From Alphaproteobacteria bacterium (GTDB lineage Bacteria > Pseudomonadota > Alphaproteobacteria > Sphingomonadales > Emcibacteraceae): a stretch of 64,000 bases of DNA. Positions 19,226 to 28,545 of this stretch are shown piece by piece (the first letter of the stretch is position 1; each line of letters begins with the position of its first letter). The notes below the pieces were generated by a model, which did no database searches, had not been told where the DNA came from, and worked only from the letters and a program-made list of their open reading frames with translations. The position numbers and the translations under genes are program-made. The stretch lies in the NCBI GenBank assembly GCA_030428615.1, contig JAUIDN010000007.1:62001-126000 (forward strand), in the 5' to 3' direction.

Positions 19226-20425
19226 ATGGATGAAGTAAACGCGAATAAAGCAAAATTGGCGCTCATTTACATGGCAGTCATCATGGCACTGGTATTTTCA
19301 GTGTGGAATGTGATGCTTAACAATTTTGCGATAGAAAGAGCCAATTTTACCGGGTCCGATATGGGCGATCTTCAGTCAATTCGCGAATTGCCCGGCTTTC
19401 TTGCTTTTACCGCCGTATTTGTTCTTCTTCTAATGAGCGAACAGACATTGGCAATCCTGGCCCTGTTTTTACTTTCTGTTGGTGTTTTTGCCACCGGTTT
19501 TTTTCCCAGCAAATATGGCCTTCTTGCCACAACAATGGTGATGTCCGTCGGGTTTCATTATTTTGAAACCATCAATAGCAGCCTGACGCTACAATGGCTG
19601 CCACAAAGTGAGGCACCGGCGTTTCTGGGCAGGGTGCTTGGGATAGGTTCGTTTGTTGGACTTATTGCGTATGGTTTGGTGTGGCTTTTTGCTACTTTTC
19701 TGCAATTTGACTATGTGATTATTTATTCGGTGGTCGGGCTTATCGGTATTGCGATGGTGATTCATTTATGGATGTTGTTTCCACAATTCCAGTCAATTAT
19801 TCCGCAAAGAAAAAATCTGTTTCTAAAAAAAAGATATAGTGTTTATTATCTTCTGACTTTTCTTAAAGGCGCTCGTCGTCAGATTTTCATGGTATTTGCA
19901 GCGTTTTTGCTTGTGGAAAAATTTGGTTATAGCCTGTCTGAAATAACACTGTTGTTCCTGATTAATAAGGGCGCCAATATTTTTGTTGCACCTTTAATCG
20001 GTAAAGTTATTGAAAAAATTGGCGAACGACGGGCGCTGTCAATAGAATATGCGGGCCTCATTGCCGTTTTTACCGGATACGCGGTTGTTGATAATGCGAT
20101 GATTGCCGCAGGACTTTATATATTGGATCATTTGTTTTTTGCCATGGCGATTGCCATTAAAACCTATTTTCAGAAAATCGCTGATCGCGAGGATATGGCA
20201 GGAACCGCCAGCGTCAGTTTTACAATTGATCATATTGCGTCCGTAATCATACCCGTAACTTTTGGAATGGTTTGGATGTATAATCCGTCATTGGTTTTTT
20301 ATGCGGGTGCCGGCTTTGCCGTGTTGTCGCTTATTGCGGCCAACCTTATCCCGCGTGTTCCCGCGCCGGGTAACGAATTTATCTGGTCTGCCAAAAATCG
20401 TGCTGTAAAAACCAATGAAGCTTAA
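19226..20425 (+). CDS. MFS transporter
   Basis: A 399-residue integral membrane protein with about 11-12 hydrophobic helices and typical MFS halves. Strong motifs of a named subfamily are not evident to me; GKVIEKIGERRAL resembles the loop 8-9 MFS motif. It follows the lysophospholipid-acylating fusion by 64 bases in the same direction and may be co-expressed, so a lipid-related substrate is possible but unproven. Its stop overlaps that of the convergent M48 protease gene by three bases. Confidence 0.8.
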   Translation: MDEVNANKAKLALIYMAVIMALVFSVWNVMLNNFAIERANFTGSDMGDLQSIRELPGFLAFTAVFVLLLMSEQTLAILALFLLSVGVFATGFFPSKYGLLATTMVMSVGFHYFETINSSLTLQWLPQSEAPAFLGRVLGIGSFVGLIAYGLVWLFATFLQFDYVIIYSVVGLIGIAMVIHLWMLFPQFQSIIPQRKNLFLKKRYSVYYLLTFLKGARRQIFMVFAAFLLVEKFGYSLSEITLLFLINKGANIFVAPLIGKVIEKIGERRALSIEYAGLIAVFTGYAVVDNAMIAAGLYILDHLFFAMAIAIKTYFQKIADREDMAGTASVSFTIDHIASVIIPVTFGMVWMYNPSLVFYAGAGFAVLSLIAANLIPRVPAPGNEFIWSAKNRAVKTNEA

Positions 20426-21930
20426 TCATCCATCACAATCAGCTTAAGCCTTTGCCCTGCTCTAAGTTGTTGTCCATCCGAAAGGCCATTAAGCGCCGTA
20501 AAACGTTCCACTTTGAAATCATCAAATGCCATGTAACGGGCGATGCTTTCGATGGTGTCGCCGTTTTGCACTGTGACAATTTTTATTTTCCGGCCCTTGA
20601 CCTGATCTGCTTCCGCCTGACTTATTTGGTTAAAACTGTAAGACATCCGCTGAAGCCCTTCCGAAAGGCTTTGATATTTACTTTGTGGTGTTAGCATCAG
20701 AAAGTGATAAGCATTGTCGCCTGAATGATGAATAGCCATAAGACGCACAATATAATTTTGATTGTTGAGCGCCATTGTTGTGTACCCGGTCATTGCATCC
20801 ATTCCATTAACCTGCGTGGTCTGAACGCCTTCCATCGCATTCTCGATTTTGTATGCCGCCCATACTTCCTGCCCGTATTGGGTAATGGTTTTATCTTTCA
20901 TGCTCGCGCCGGAAAATATAACCGAACTCCCTTCGGCGCTACCCGTGCCCCGCGCCACAACGGCATCAGATGTATTTTGCAGAAGATAATTTTGCGGCAC
21001 CGTAAATTTCAGCTTCATCACGGGATGGACAAATTCGCGGCCATTGATGATGCCCTGTTTTGGATCATCACCATATCTCATGCCGTCTATCATGCTAAAG
21101 TAAAGGTCCTGATTCCTGTCACGTGAATTTGGCGAAATCTGCGTGTTTGCGGCGGCGGTGCGTGCCCGTGCAACCCGGTCCTGTGTATTGGGGTGGGTTG
21201 AGAAAAAATCTGATTGTTCCGGTTCATTTGCCCTATTGGCAAGAATAAGCTGTAATTTATGTTCCGCATCCAGCGAACTGAGCATATCCGCGGCGGCATA
21301 AGGGTCGTACCCGGCCCGACTGGAGTATCGCACGCCAAGCTCATCCGACTGATATTCCTGATTACGCGAATAGCTCATCAAATAAACCTGCGCCCCCTGA
21401 CCAAGGCTATCCATAAGCGCGCTATCGCCGGTAACGACACCGGCGAGTACCGTTCCCAAGCCGGCGAACATTTGATTATTGTATCTTTTGGCAGAATGCC
21501 GCGCCGTGACATGACCGATCTCATGGCCGACAACCGATGCAAGCGCAGATTCGCTGTTGACCATTGCAAGAATTCCCCTTGTCACATAAACATACCCGCC
21601 CGGCAGTGCGAACGCATTTACCAGCGGCGTGTCAAGCACTGTAAAGGTAAACTTATAATCGCTTAATTCTGAATTGGCGACAAGGCTCTGGCCAAGATTA
21701 TCGACATATGCCGTAAGCTGCGGATCATCATAGGTGCCACCGTTTTGCTGCAATATCGCGGGGTGCTGCTGTTGGCCAATCTGCAATTCTTTTGCCGGCG
21801 ACATAAAGGGTGTGAAATCCCGCTCCCCGGTCGCAGGGTTTACCGTGGTACATGCCTGAAGCGTCAGGGGCAAGATCACTAAAAGTGTTTTGGATAGTAT
21901 GTTTTTATAAATTTTATGCCACATTTTCAA
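20422..21930 (-). CDS. M48-family metalloprotease lipoprotein with C-terminal LysM
   Basis: A 502-residue periplasmic protease. The lipoprotein signal ends at LTLQAC (Cys27). The zinc site is HEIGH at 136-140 with a downstream Glu in the NQEYQSDELG segment, as in BepA/YfgC, the outer-membrane protein quality-control protease. A C-terminal ~50-residue LysM domain (VTVQNGDTIESIARYM...LRAGQRLKLI) should bind peptidoglycan, tying the protease to the wall. The start ATG overlaps the stop of the SNase-like gene by four bases, so the two form an operon. Confidence 0.9.
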   Translation of the reverse strand: MKMWHKIYKNILSKTLLVILPLTLQACTTVNPATGERDFTPFMSPAKELQIGQQQHPAILQQNGGTYDDPQLTAYVDNLGQSLVANSELSDYKFTFTVLDTPLVNAFALPGGYVYVTRGILAMVNSESALASVVGHEIGHVTARHSAKRYNNQMFAGLGTVLAGVVTGDSALMDSLGQGAQVYLMSYSRNQEYQSDELGVRYSSRAGYDPYAAADMLSSLDAEHKLQLILANRANEPEQSDFFSTHPNTQDRVARARTAAANTQISPNSRDRNQDLYFSMIDGMRYGDDPKQGIINGREFVHPVMKLKFTVPQNYLLQNTSDAVVARGTGSAEGSSVIFSGASMKDKTITQYGQEVWAAYKIENAMEGVQTTQVNGMDAMTGYTTMALNNQNYIVRLMAIHHSGDNAYHFLMLTPQSKYQSLSEGLQRMSYSFNQISQAEADQVKGRKIKIVTVQNGDTIESIARYMAFDDFKVERFTALNGLSDGQQLRAGQRLKLIVMDD

Positions 21931-22739
21931 TTTTCTCTGTCAATAATAACCAGCTGCTCCGGATGGGTCAGATCGATGGATGGTCCATTATAATATTTTA
22001 ACCAGCCACGAACAATTATATTCTTACCCGCCAAATCGGACAGATTTATGTCCATTTGATCAAACATTCTTTTAACCCTTGTTGGCACGACGATGGTAAA
22101 ATCCGTTTTGTAATCCTCACCAAAATTTAAATAAGTGTTGCCGCGCACGGTGGCTACTTCATAAACTGTGCCAGAAATGATTTGGAAGCTGTTTGTATAA
22201 CGGCCACTCTCCTGTTGCGGGCGAATTTGATAATATTCCAATTTCCAGATACCACGTTTTGCCCGGTAAGCGTCCTGCTCAAGCGCGAGCATTTCTTCCA
22301 CTACACTCCGGTTATCGGCAAAACTATAGACCCGTGCCATGCCGCGTTTTAGCATTTCACCCTGGACCCATGTACCGTCCTCAAGGAACAAATGTGCCAG
22401 CAAGCGGCCGTATCTGTCCATCGTCTCTCCGCCGTAAAAAAGGCTTACATGCTTATTTAAGGTCAAATCGCTTAACGTGTCTTTCGCTTCCGGTCCTAAG
22501 GGCCAGTCCTTAAAATTTTTACGTCCCAAGGCAATTTTTGGGGCTTGCAAACCGACAAGGCGGACCTCACGGCCATTTTCCAGCGTTAAAGTATCGCCAT
22601 CTATTACATTAATGACCCGGGATGTGAAAAAATCCTTTTCCGCAGGTTTAAGCCGGGCCATAACATCTTCATTGGCATGGACGGTCAGCGACGGCTGAAC
22701 GAAAATAAGTAAGAATAATAAAAATCTGCGGATAGGCAT
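21927..22739 (-). CDS. Thermonuclease (SNase) family protein with altered active site
   Basis: A 270-residue secreted protein with signal peptide (cleaved near VHA-NE) and one SNase-type OB fold (~residues 40-175). Compared with staphylococcal nuclease, Asp21 (D49 in VIDGDT), Arg35 (R60) and Arg87 (R112 in DRYGR) are kept, but the calcium ligand Asp40 is Gln65, Thr41 is Ala66 and the general base Glu43 is Lys68 (LVGLQAPK). Classical nuclease activity is therefore doubtful. The C-terminal ~90 residues form an extra domain. It is translationally coupled to the M48-LysM protease, which suggests an envelope role. Confidence 0.82.
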   Translation of the reverse strand: MPIRRFLLFLLIFVQPSLTVHANEDVMARLKPAEKDFFTSRVINVIDGDTLTLENGREVRLVGLQAPKIALGRKNFKDWPLGPEAKDTLSDLTLNKHVSLFYGGETMDRYGRLLAHLFLEDGTWVQGEMLKRGMARVYSFADNRSVVEEMLALEQDAYRAKRGIWKLEYYQIRPQQESGRYTNSFQIISGTVYEVATVRGNTYLNFGEDYKTDFTIVVPTRVKRMFDQMDINLSDLAGKNIIVRGWLKYYNGPSIDLTHPEQLVIIDREN

Positions 22740-22817
22740 GCCTGTATCTTAATCACAGAGGCGTATGGTGTAAATTTATATTGTGGATATATCGGTGCGA
22801 AATGATAATAATAAACC

Positions 22818-23582
22818 ATGCCAGATATTTCGTCAGAGTTCTTGTTTTACCTTGTTACCGCCATTGCTGTGATGACAACGGGCATTTCAAAGGGGGGATT
22901 TGGTGGTATCGCCATGATGTCGGTGCCGCTGATGTCTCTGGTCATGTCACCTGTTATTGCCGCCGCAATTATGTTGCCGTTACTTTTGGTGATGGATGCG
23001 TTTAGTATCTTTGCCTGGCGAAAGAACGCGGCCTGGCATCATTTGATGGTTTTATTGCCGGGGGCCTTGGTAGGCATCATCATCGGCGCTTTATCTGCGC
23101 GCTATGTCAGCGAAAATATGGTCCGTCTGATAGTTGGGGTTATCGCAGTAAGTTTCTTTTTTTATAGCCTCATACCGAAGAAGGAGCTTACCGAAATAGA
23201 ACGCGGCAAAAGTAACAGATTAACGGGCGGCTTCTGGGGTTCTATTGCCGGATTTACCAGTTATATAGCGCATGCAGGGTCGCCACCCTATCACGTATAT
23301 TTGATTCCAAAAAAGCTGTCCAAAGGTGCTTTTGCCGCTACGGGGGCGTGGTTTTTTGCGATAGTGAACGTTATCAAACTGCCTGCTTTCATAATAACCG
23401 GTCAGCTTAATATGGCCACTTTTTATCAGGCACTCGTTTTTGTCCCACTTGTACCTGTCGGTGTTTATTGTGGCCTCTGGCTGAATAAGCGGTTTGACCA
23501 TGAACTGTTTTACAAAGTAATTATGGCGGCTGTATTGCTTATTGGCCTCAAGTTGATAATTGACGGGCTGTCGCTATTCTGA
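22818..23582 (+). CDS. TauE/SafE-family sulfite or organic anion exporter
   Basis: A 254-residue membrane protein with about eight helices. TTGISKGGFGGIAMMSVP at the N-terminus is the family signature, repeated less clearly in the second half (SIAGFTSYIAHAGSPPYHVYLIP). Members export sulfite, sulfoacetate or other small anions. The ribosome-binding site is weak. The 3' end overlaps the convergent PepSY gene by nine bases. A second family member lies at 39906. Confidence 0.87.
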   Translation: MPDISSEFLFYLVTAIAVMTTGISKGGFGGIAMMSVPLMSLVMSPVIAAAIMLPLLLVMDAFSIFAWRKNAAWHHLMVLLPGALVGIIIGALSARYVSENMVRLIVGVIAVSFFFYSLIPKKELTEIERGKSNRLTGGFWGSIAGFTSYIAHAGSPPYHVYLIPKKLSKGAFAATGAWFFAIVNVIKLPAFIITGQLNMATFYQALVFVPLVPVGVYCGLWLNKRFDHELFYKVIMAAVLLIGLKLIIDGLSLF

Positions 23583-24719
23583 TTGCCTCCCCGGGGCCGG
23601 AGTTCTTTTCTTCTTCGTCAGGGGTCTGACATATTTACGATATGCGAGTGCCAGACCGGTCCAGACCATAACCGTGGCAAACAGGGACACCAGTCCCGCA
23701 ATCGTTTGACCAATGATCCCAAGCGCTTCCCCTGTATGAAGAAAACGAACGTAGGAGCGTGCCTGCCGACCCGCTGAATAATCCTGGAATGGTTCCCATT
23801 TGACCGTTTCGCCGTTCGCGCGGCTCAGGTAAAGATCCGCTTTTTTCTGCGGCTCGCCACCAGTGCCGGTATCAATGGAGAAATGCACATTTTCGTCTGT
23901 CTCTTTTGGGTAAGTCATAGTGATGGATGTCCAGTTTTCGCGCCGTTCGGCCGCTTTCTGGAACATTGTTTCAAACGGTATAAGCTGATCAAACGTTACC
24001 GGTTCGACATCGTTTTCTGCCGCCTGTCCCCTAACCGGGGGCTCTTCGCCCGCGAGGGTATATACAAGCTTGTTGGCCCAGCTGTAATAAAATACCGCCG
24101 CAGTGGCAATAATCACAACCAATGGGATGGCCGACCATATTCCCATCACATTGTGCCAGTTAAAATCGCGCGCGCGGGATGAGCGTGTTTTTCTAAAAAA
24201 CAATACTTTTTTGACATTTTGCCAATTTACTACTCGTGGTATCCAAAGATACATGCCGGATAGAACGATAAACAAGAACATAAGGTTAGCGGCACCTGTG
24301 AAAATTCTTGCTGTCGCCCTGCTTTCACCTTCCATGGCAAGCCAACGATGTAACCCCCTAAGTTCGCTTAGATAATATTTTACATCTTTGGGCCCGTTGC
24401 CAAGAATTTCGCCGTTATAGCGGTTAATATAGAAATAATCACCGCCACGCACGACGACGGGCGCTTCGGGATTGTTTTCGATTTTAACTGATCTTAAATC
24501 CCGCTCGCCCATATTTTCCCTATTCATTGTGATGATTTCATCAATAGGCAGCGCGGGCGCATCGGCGGGCACGGCGGTGTCATAATCACTTTCCGCCCAT
24601 GCAATAATTTGTCGTTCATAGGTAAGAAGAACACCGGTAACCGACATAATAAAAATAAGAATGCCTGCAAGAACACCGCAAATTAAATGCGGCCAATATA
24701 TGAGTTTATGAATAGTCAT
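23574..24719 (-). CDS. PepSY-associated TM protein (siderophore/iron-uptake reductase-like)
   Basis: A 381-residue inner-membrane protein with four helices (around residues 10-32, 138-160, 195-218 and 340-362) and a large periplasmic PepSY-like segment. The first helix opening HKLIYWPHLICGVLAG and the conserved LHRWL and NWHNVMGIW histidines match the PepSY_TM family, many of which are ferric-siderophore reductases or haem-coordinating. It is read away from an AT-rich palindrome that may be an iron-responsive operator. Confidence 0.86.
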   Translation of the reverse strand: MTIHKLIYWPHLICGVLAGILIFIMSVTGVLLTYERQIIAWAESDYDTAVPADAPALPIDEIITMNRENMGERDLRSVKIENNPEAPVVVRGGDYFYINRYNGEILGNGPKDVKYYLSELRGLHRWLAMEGESRATARIFTGAANLMFLFIVLSGMYLWIPRVVNWQNVKKVLFFRKTRSSRARDFNWHNVMGIWSAIPLVVIIATAAVFYYSWANKLVYTLAGEEPPVRGQAAENDVEPVTFDQLIPFETMFQKAAERRENWTSITMTYPKETDENVHFSIDTGTGGEPQKKADLYLSRANGETVKWEPFQDYSAGRQARSYVRFLHTGEALGIIGQTIAGLVSLFATVMVWTGLALAYRKYVRPLTKKKRTPAPGRQSE

Positions 24720-24738
24720 GCACTTGTTAGTTACATTG

Positions 24739-24793
24739 TTAATATTAATAATAAGTTTATAAGCGAATTATTAATATTAATAATGATTATTAG
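24739..24793. promoter_or_regulatory. AT-rich palindrome, possible Fur/Irr-type operator
   Basis: In the divergent gap between the PepSY and PhoD genes, ATTATTAATATTAATAAT at 24767-24784 is a perfect 18-base palindrome. Its core TTAATATTAATAAT is repeated directly at 24739-24752, and the palindrome runs into TAATGATTATTAG, which resembles a Fur half-site pair. AT-rich chance is possible. Confidence 0.4.
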
Positions 24794-24905
24794 AAAGTAA
24801 AGTACTTTTCTTTCCTAGAGGATATGTGTTTCTTAATTTTGTAATGTATCAATGATAAGTTTCCTGTATCATTATTTATATAAAGGGAACAAAGGAAAAT
24901 CGAGG

Positions 24906-26612
24906 ATGACCAAAAAAAATTTTGTAAAAAGACGTGATGTTTTAAAAACCGTGCCAGTTGGTGCCGCATTTGCAGTAAGCGGCTGTTCGACGGACAAGGA
25001 TGCTCAAAACATAGCGCCCGTAACATTTGATCACGGGGTGGCAAGTGGTGACCCGCTTCAGGATCGGGTGATAATCTGGACGCGGGTTAATCCGGTTGAC
25101 CCCGCTTTTAAAGGCGAAATAGATGTAACCTGGCAGGTTGCAACGAACGAGGATTTTTCAGACATTTTAAAAAGCGGAAAATTCACAACCAACCCAGACA
25201 GGGATTTTACCGTCAAGGAAGATGTCACGGGATTGTCCGAAGGAAAAAAATACTATTACCGCTTTTCCGTTGGTGACAAAAAATCGACGGTTGGAGAGAC
25301 GAAAACATTAAGATCAGGCGGGCTGGATCCCATTCGCCTCGCTGTTGCGTCATGCTCAAACTACCCTTGGGGATATTTTAACGGGTATCGTTCCATTGCC
25401 GAAACCGGACCGTTCGATGCGGTTATTCATTTGGGCGACTATATATATGAATATGGCGATGGCCAGTATGGTTCACCTAACGCGGAAAAAATGGGCCGGT
25501 TACTTGATCCGCCACATGAAATACTGACCATTGATGATTACAGACGTCGTTACGCTCAATACCGCGCGGACGAGGATCTTCAGGAAGTGCATCGGAAATA
25601 TCCCTTCATCGTTACGTGGGATGATCATGAATTTGCCAATAATGCCTATATTACGGGGGCCCAGAATCATAGCGAAGATGAAGGCGACTGGCAAACAAGA
25701 AGGCGCGTTGCAACAAAAGTCTATATGGAATGGATGCCGGTTCGTGTCACAAACAGCGAACTGCCGACGGTAAGGTCGTTTGAATTTGGAAAGCTGGCGA
25801 CACTTGCGATGCTTGATACGCGAATTGTCGGACGCGAAAGACCACTTGAATATGGTCGTGACGTTGAAATGATTGAAGTTGACGGGCCAAACGGTAAAGA
25901 AATGAAGCCGGATTATGCTGCGTTTCACAAGCGGTTGGAAACGGAAGAAAGATCACTTCTGGGTAGTGCGCAGGAAGCATGGCTTGATAAAACACTGGAA
26001 AAATCAAGCAAAGATGGCATTCCCTGGCAAATACTTGGTCAACAAATCATCATGAGTTACCGTCCTGAGCCACCATTATCAAATGTCTTTACACCGGAAG
26101 AAATACTCGCTTTACCACCCGGCGAGCAACGCAGCATTAATGTTGCCGAGGAATTTGGCGGTTATTATAACCCGGATGCATGGGACGGATATCAACCGGC
26201 CCGCCGCCGGGTGTTTGACATGTTTGAAAAATATCCCGGAAACCCAATTGTTCTGACGGGTGATACGCACTGTGGTTGGGCAATGTCACTTACAGATAAA
26301 AAAGATGGTAAGCATTACGGCGCTGAGTTCGCGGTGCAGGGTGTAACATCACCCGGGCGTGGCGACAGGATTGGTAGAGTTGCGCAAGTGGAGCAGGCTT
26401 ACTACGACCATCTGCCGCACATGGCTTATGCCAGCATATTGGGGCGCGGATATATGACGCTTGAAATCAATGCTCATGACACCGTAACCAATTGGCATTT
26501 CGTATCAACGATTGAAAGCAAGGACTTTACAACGGAAATACGAAAATCCCTGAAATATACCGCTGGGGATTGTGCTGATGGACAAGTGACGCTGGAGGAT
26601 GTAACATCCTGA
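24906..26612 (+). CDS. phoD: PhoD-like alkaline phosphatase/phosphodiesterase
   Basis: A 568-residue exported metallophosphoesterase. The N-terminus carries a twin-arginine-like motif (KRRDVLK) and hydrophobic stretch ending in a lipobox (AVSGC). Residues ~30-130 form the Fn3-like PhoD N-domain (DHGVASGDPLQDRVIIWTR). The catalytic domain shows LAVASCSNY, IHLGDYIYEYG, VTWDDHEFANN and LTGDTHCGW, the Fe/Ca-binding motifs of PhoD. ATG 24906 is preceded by AGGAAAATCGAGG; an in-frame ATG at 24852 lacks this. First gene of a probable three-gene operon. It releases phosphate from phosphodiesters outside the cytoplasm. No Pho box was recognised. Confidence 0.92.
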   Translation: MTKKNFVKRRDVLKTVPVGAAFAVSGCSTDKDAQNIAPVTFDHGVASGDPLQDRVIIWTRVNPVDPAFKGEIDVTWQVATNEDFSDILKSGKFTTNPDRDFTVKEDVTGLSEGKKYYYRFSVGDKKSTVGETKTLRSGGLDPIRLAVASCSNYPWGYFNGYRSIAETGPFDAVIHLGDYIYEYGDGQYGSPNAEKMGRLLDPPHEILTIDDYRRRYAQYRADEDLQEVHRKYPFIVTWDDHEFANNAYITGAQNHSEDEGDWQTRRRVATKVYMEWMPVRVTNSELPTVRSFEFGKLATLAMLDTRIVGRERPLEYGRDVEMIEVDGPNGKEMKPDYAAFHKRLETEERSLLGSAQEAWLDKTLEKSSKDGIPWQILGQQIIMSYRPEPPLSNVFTPEEILALPPGEQRSINVAEEFGGYYNPDAWDGYQPARRRVFDMFEKYPGNPIVLTGDTHCGWAMSLTDKKDGKHYGAEFAVQGVTSPGRGDRIGRVAQVEQAYYDHLPHMAYASILGRGYMTLEINAHDTVTNWHFVSTIESKDFTTEIRKSLKYTAGDCADGQVTLEDVTS

Positions 26613-26640
26613 ACGACTTTAATCGTTTAAAGGTTTGGGA

Positions 26641-27513
26641 ATGTTAAAAAAAATTATTATCCTTTTCTTTCTGACTGGTTGCGCGGCCTTTGCGCAACAG
26701 TCGGAAACACTGGAAGAATATAGAAATTATCTTCAGGCAGTTTTGAAGACAGCGCCAAATGAACAAGTTGTGTCAGAATTTTATCGACGGTCATTTGCCT
26801 TTTGGCGGGCCAATAAAATTGACTATAACAACGAGCCGGATAAATTTAGCAGCACAATGGCCCTCTATCATCAGGGGCGCGACAAATTTCCCCGTGACCG
26901 ATCAATAAAACTGGATCGCTTTGAAGATACTATCGATATGTTCAGGCGTTTTGACCGCAGGGATAGATTGCCTGACAATCCCATCCTTTTTGTTGGCAGC
27001 TCAAGCATAGTTTTTTGGGAAACGGCGGTGTCATTTCCGGAGTACCCGGTCATTAACCGCGGTTTCGGTGGTGCCAGTCTGCCGGAAATAATGTATTATT
27101 ACGATGATGTCATCAAGAAACATAACCCATCAATGATGGTTGTTTATTGTGATATCGACGTGGAAAATGGAAAATCGCCTGACTTTGCGGTTGATGCATT
27201 TAAAACCCTGATTGAAAAGGTTGAACAGGATTTCTCCGATATTCCGGTTTTACTATTATCCATGAAACCAACATTGGTTGACGATATTCTTGGAAGAGAC
27301 GTGCGTAAAAATAAAATGATTACCAATCAGAAACTGAGCGAATATGCCGACAGTAAAAATAATATCTACTATATTGATATTACCACCCCGATGATGGCGA
27401 ATGGAAAATTGAAAGACGATATTTTTATAGCCGACGGAATGCATCTGAACGCCAAGGGCTATACATTGTGGGACCCGGTCATTCGAAAAATGATCAACAA
27501 TATACGAGAGTAA
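26641..27513 (+). CDS. SGNH/GDSL-family hydrolase, secreted
   Basis: A 290-residue exported esterase-type protein. Signal peptide or lipobox at FFLTGC (Cys14). The SGNH blocks: FVGSSSI (block I, nucleophile Ser121, with Ser in place of the usual Asp before it), NRGFGGAS (block II Gly), a divergent block III (YCDIDVENG) and DGMHLNAKGY (Asp/His dyad). ATG 26641 is preferred to the in-frame TTG six bases earlier. It follows phoD by 28 bases and probably shares its transcript, so a phospholipid- or lipid-ester substrate is plausible. Confidence 0.82.
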   Translation: MLKKIIILFFLTGCAAFAQQSETLEEYRNYLQAVLKTAPNEQVVSEFYRRSFAFWRANKIDYNNEPDKFSSTMALYHQGRDKFPRDRSIKLDRFEDTIDMFRRFDRRDRLPDNPILFVGSSSIVFWETAVSFPEYPVINRGFGGASLPEIMYYYDDVIKKHNPSMMVVYCDIDVENGKSPDFAVDAFKTLIEKVEQDFSDIPVLLLSMKPTLVDDILGRDVRKNKMITNQKLSEYADSKNNIYYIDITTPMMANGKLKDDIFIADGMHLNAKGYTLWDPVIRKMINNIRE

Positions 27514-27573
27514 AATAATGATTTCCCCGGTCGGCGTTGATTTTAGATAAATTTCCAAAGCGGAGATATATTT

Positions 27574-28545
27574 GTGAAAAAGGCCAAAGAAAAATTTGTT
27601 CCCAGTGAAGAACAGATGGCGCTTATGCCGGATGTTTCCGGTAATGATGTCAATGGCCTTGGGGAGACGGAAATCAGGCGCCCATCACCAATTTACTGGC
27701 AAACACCGGAGCTCACGCCCTTTGGCCCGCTTATGCAATTCTTTGTCGATCGTGCACCGCGGGATGAACATCTTTACAAAACACAAATGAAAACCGATGA
27801 AATCCGGGCCAGAACAGTGCCGCCGGTTTCAAAAAAGCGGGTTGAAAAGGATGCGGTCGACTGGTCGCAACTGGTTAAGGAAGTTGGTTTTGAAAGCGGC
27901 GCAGTTGCCGTTGGCATCACTAAAATGCGGCCGGAATGGATTATTGATACGTTTGACGTCCCTTATGAAAATGTGGTGACCATTGGGGTTGCCATGGATT
28001 TTGAAAACCTAAAAACGGCACCAGATGTTCCTGCTGCTGCGGAAGTGGTGAAACAATATGGGCGTGCGCATCTTGTGACACATTCTATCGCCGCATGGAT
28101 TCACGAACAGGGCTGGAATGCGGTCTCATATGGCGGGTCAAATAATGTGCCCATATTGCTTATTCCGCCGGCCATCGAAAGTGGCCTTGGCGAACTTGGT
28201 AAACATGGCTCGTTGATCAACCGCGAACAGGGTTCCGTTTTGCGTCTGGGCGGCCTGGTAACGGATATGCCGCTGGAATACGATAGTCCGGATGAATTTG
28301 GTGTGGATGATTTCTGCCTGAACTGTAAAGCCTGCCAGAATGCCTGTCCGCCGGAAGCAATCCACAGTGAAAAGAAAATGGTCCGGGGCATAGAAAAATG
28401 GTATGTGGATTTTGACAAATGCCTACCATATTTTAATGAGCATACGGGCTGCGGGATCTGCCTTGCCGTCTGCCCGTGGAGCAGACCGGGTGTGCCGGAA
28501 AATCTTATTAAAAAGATCGCAAAAAGAAAATATCATAAACTTTAA
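27574..28545 (+). CDS. RdhA-like 4Fe-4S protein (reductive dehalogenase/QueG relative)
   Basis: A 323-residue soluble protein. The C-terminal part binds two [4Fe-4S] clusters: FCLNCKACQNACPP and, with an extra upstream Cys, CGICLAVCPW, the arrangement seen in reductive dehalogenases and QueG. Upstream, GELGKHGSLINREQGSVLRLGG matches the corrinoid-binding region of RdhA. No Tat signal and a shorter length than respiratory RdhA (450-550 residues), so it is cytosolic. GTG start at 27574 behind CGGAGA. No RdhB membrane anchor is nearby. Dehalogenation is not demonstrated; its stop overlaps that of the convergent TonB-receptor gene. Confidence 0.75.
   Translation: MKKAKEKFVPSEEQMALMPDVSGNDVNGLGETEIRRPSPIYWQTPELTPFGPLMQFFVDRAPRDEHLYKTQMKTDEIRARTVPPVSKKRVEKDAVDWSQLVKEVGFESGAVAVGITKMRPEWIIDTFDVPYENVVTIGVAMDFENLKTAPDVPAAAEVVKQYGRAHLVTHSIAAWIHEQGWNAVSYGGSNNVPILLIPPAIESGLGELGKHGSLINREQGSVLRLGGLVTDMPLEYDSPDEFGVDDFCLNCKACQNACPPEAIHSEKKMVRGIEKWYVDFDKCLPYFNEHTGCGICLAVCPWSRPGVPENLIKKIAKRKYHKL

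Noticed and set aside
24906-24975. Clean Tat signal for PhoD
   Set aside because: RR motif is present but the lipobox also fits Sec-lipoprotein export; only the exported nature is claimed.
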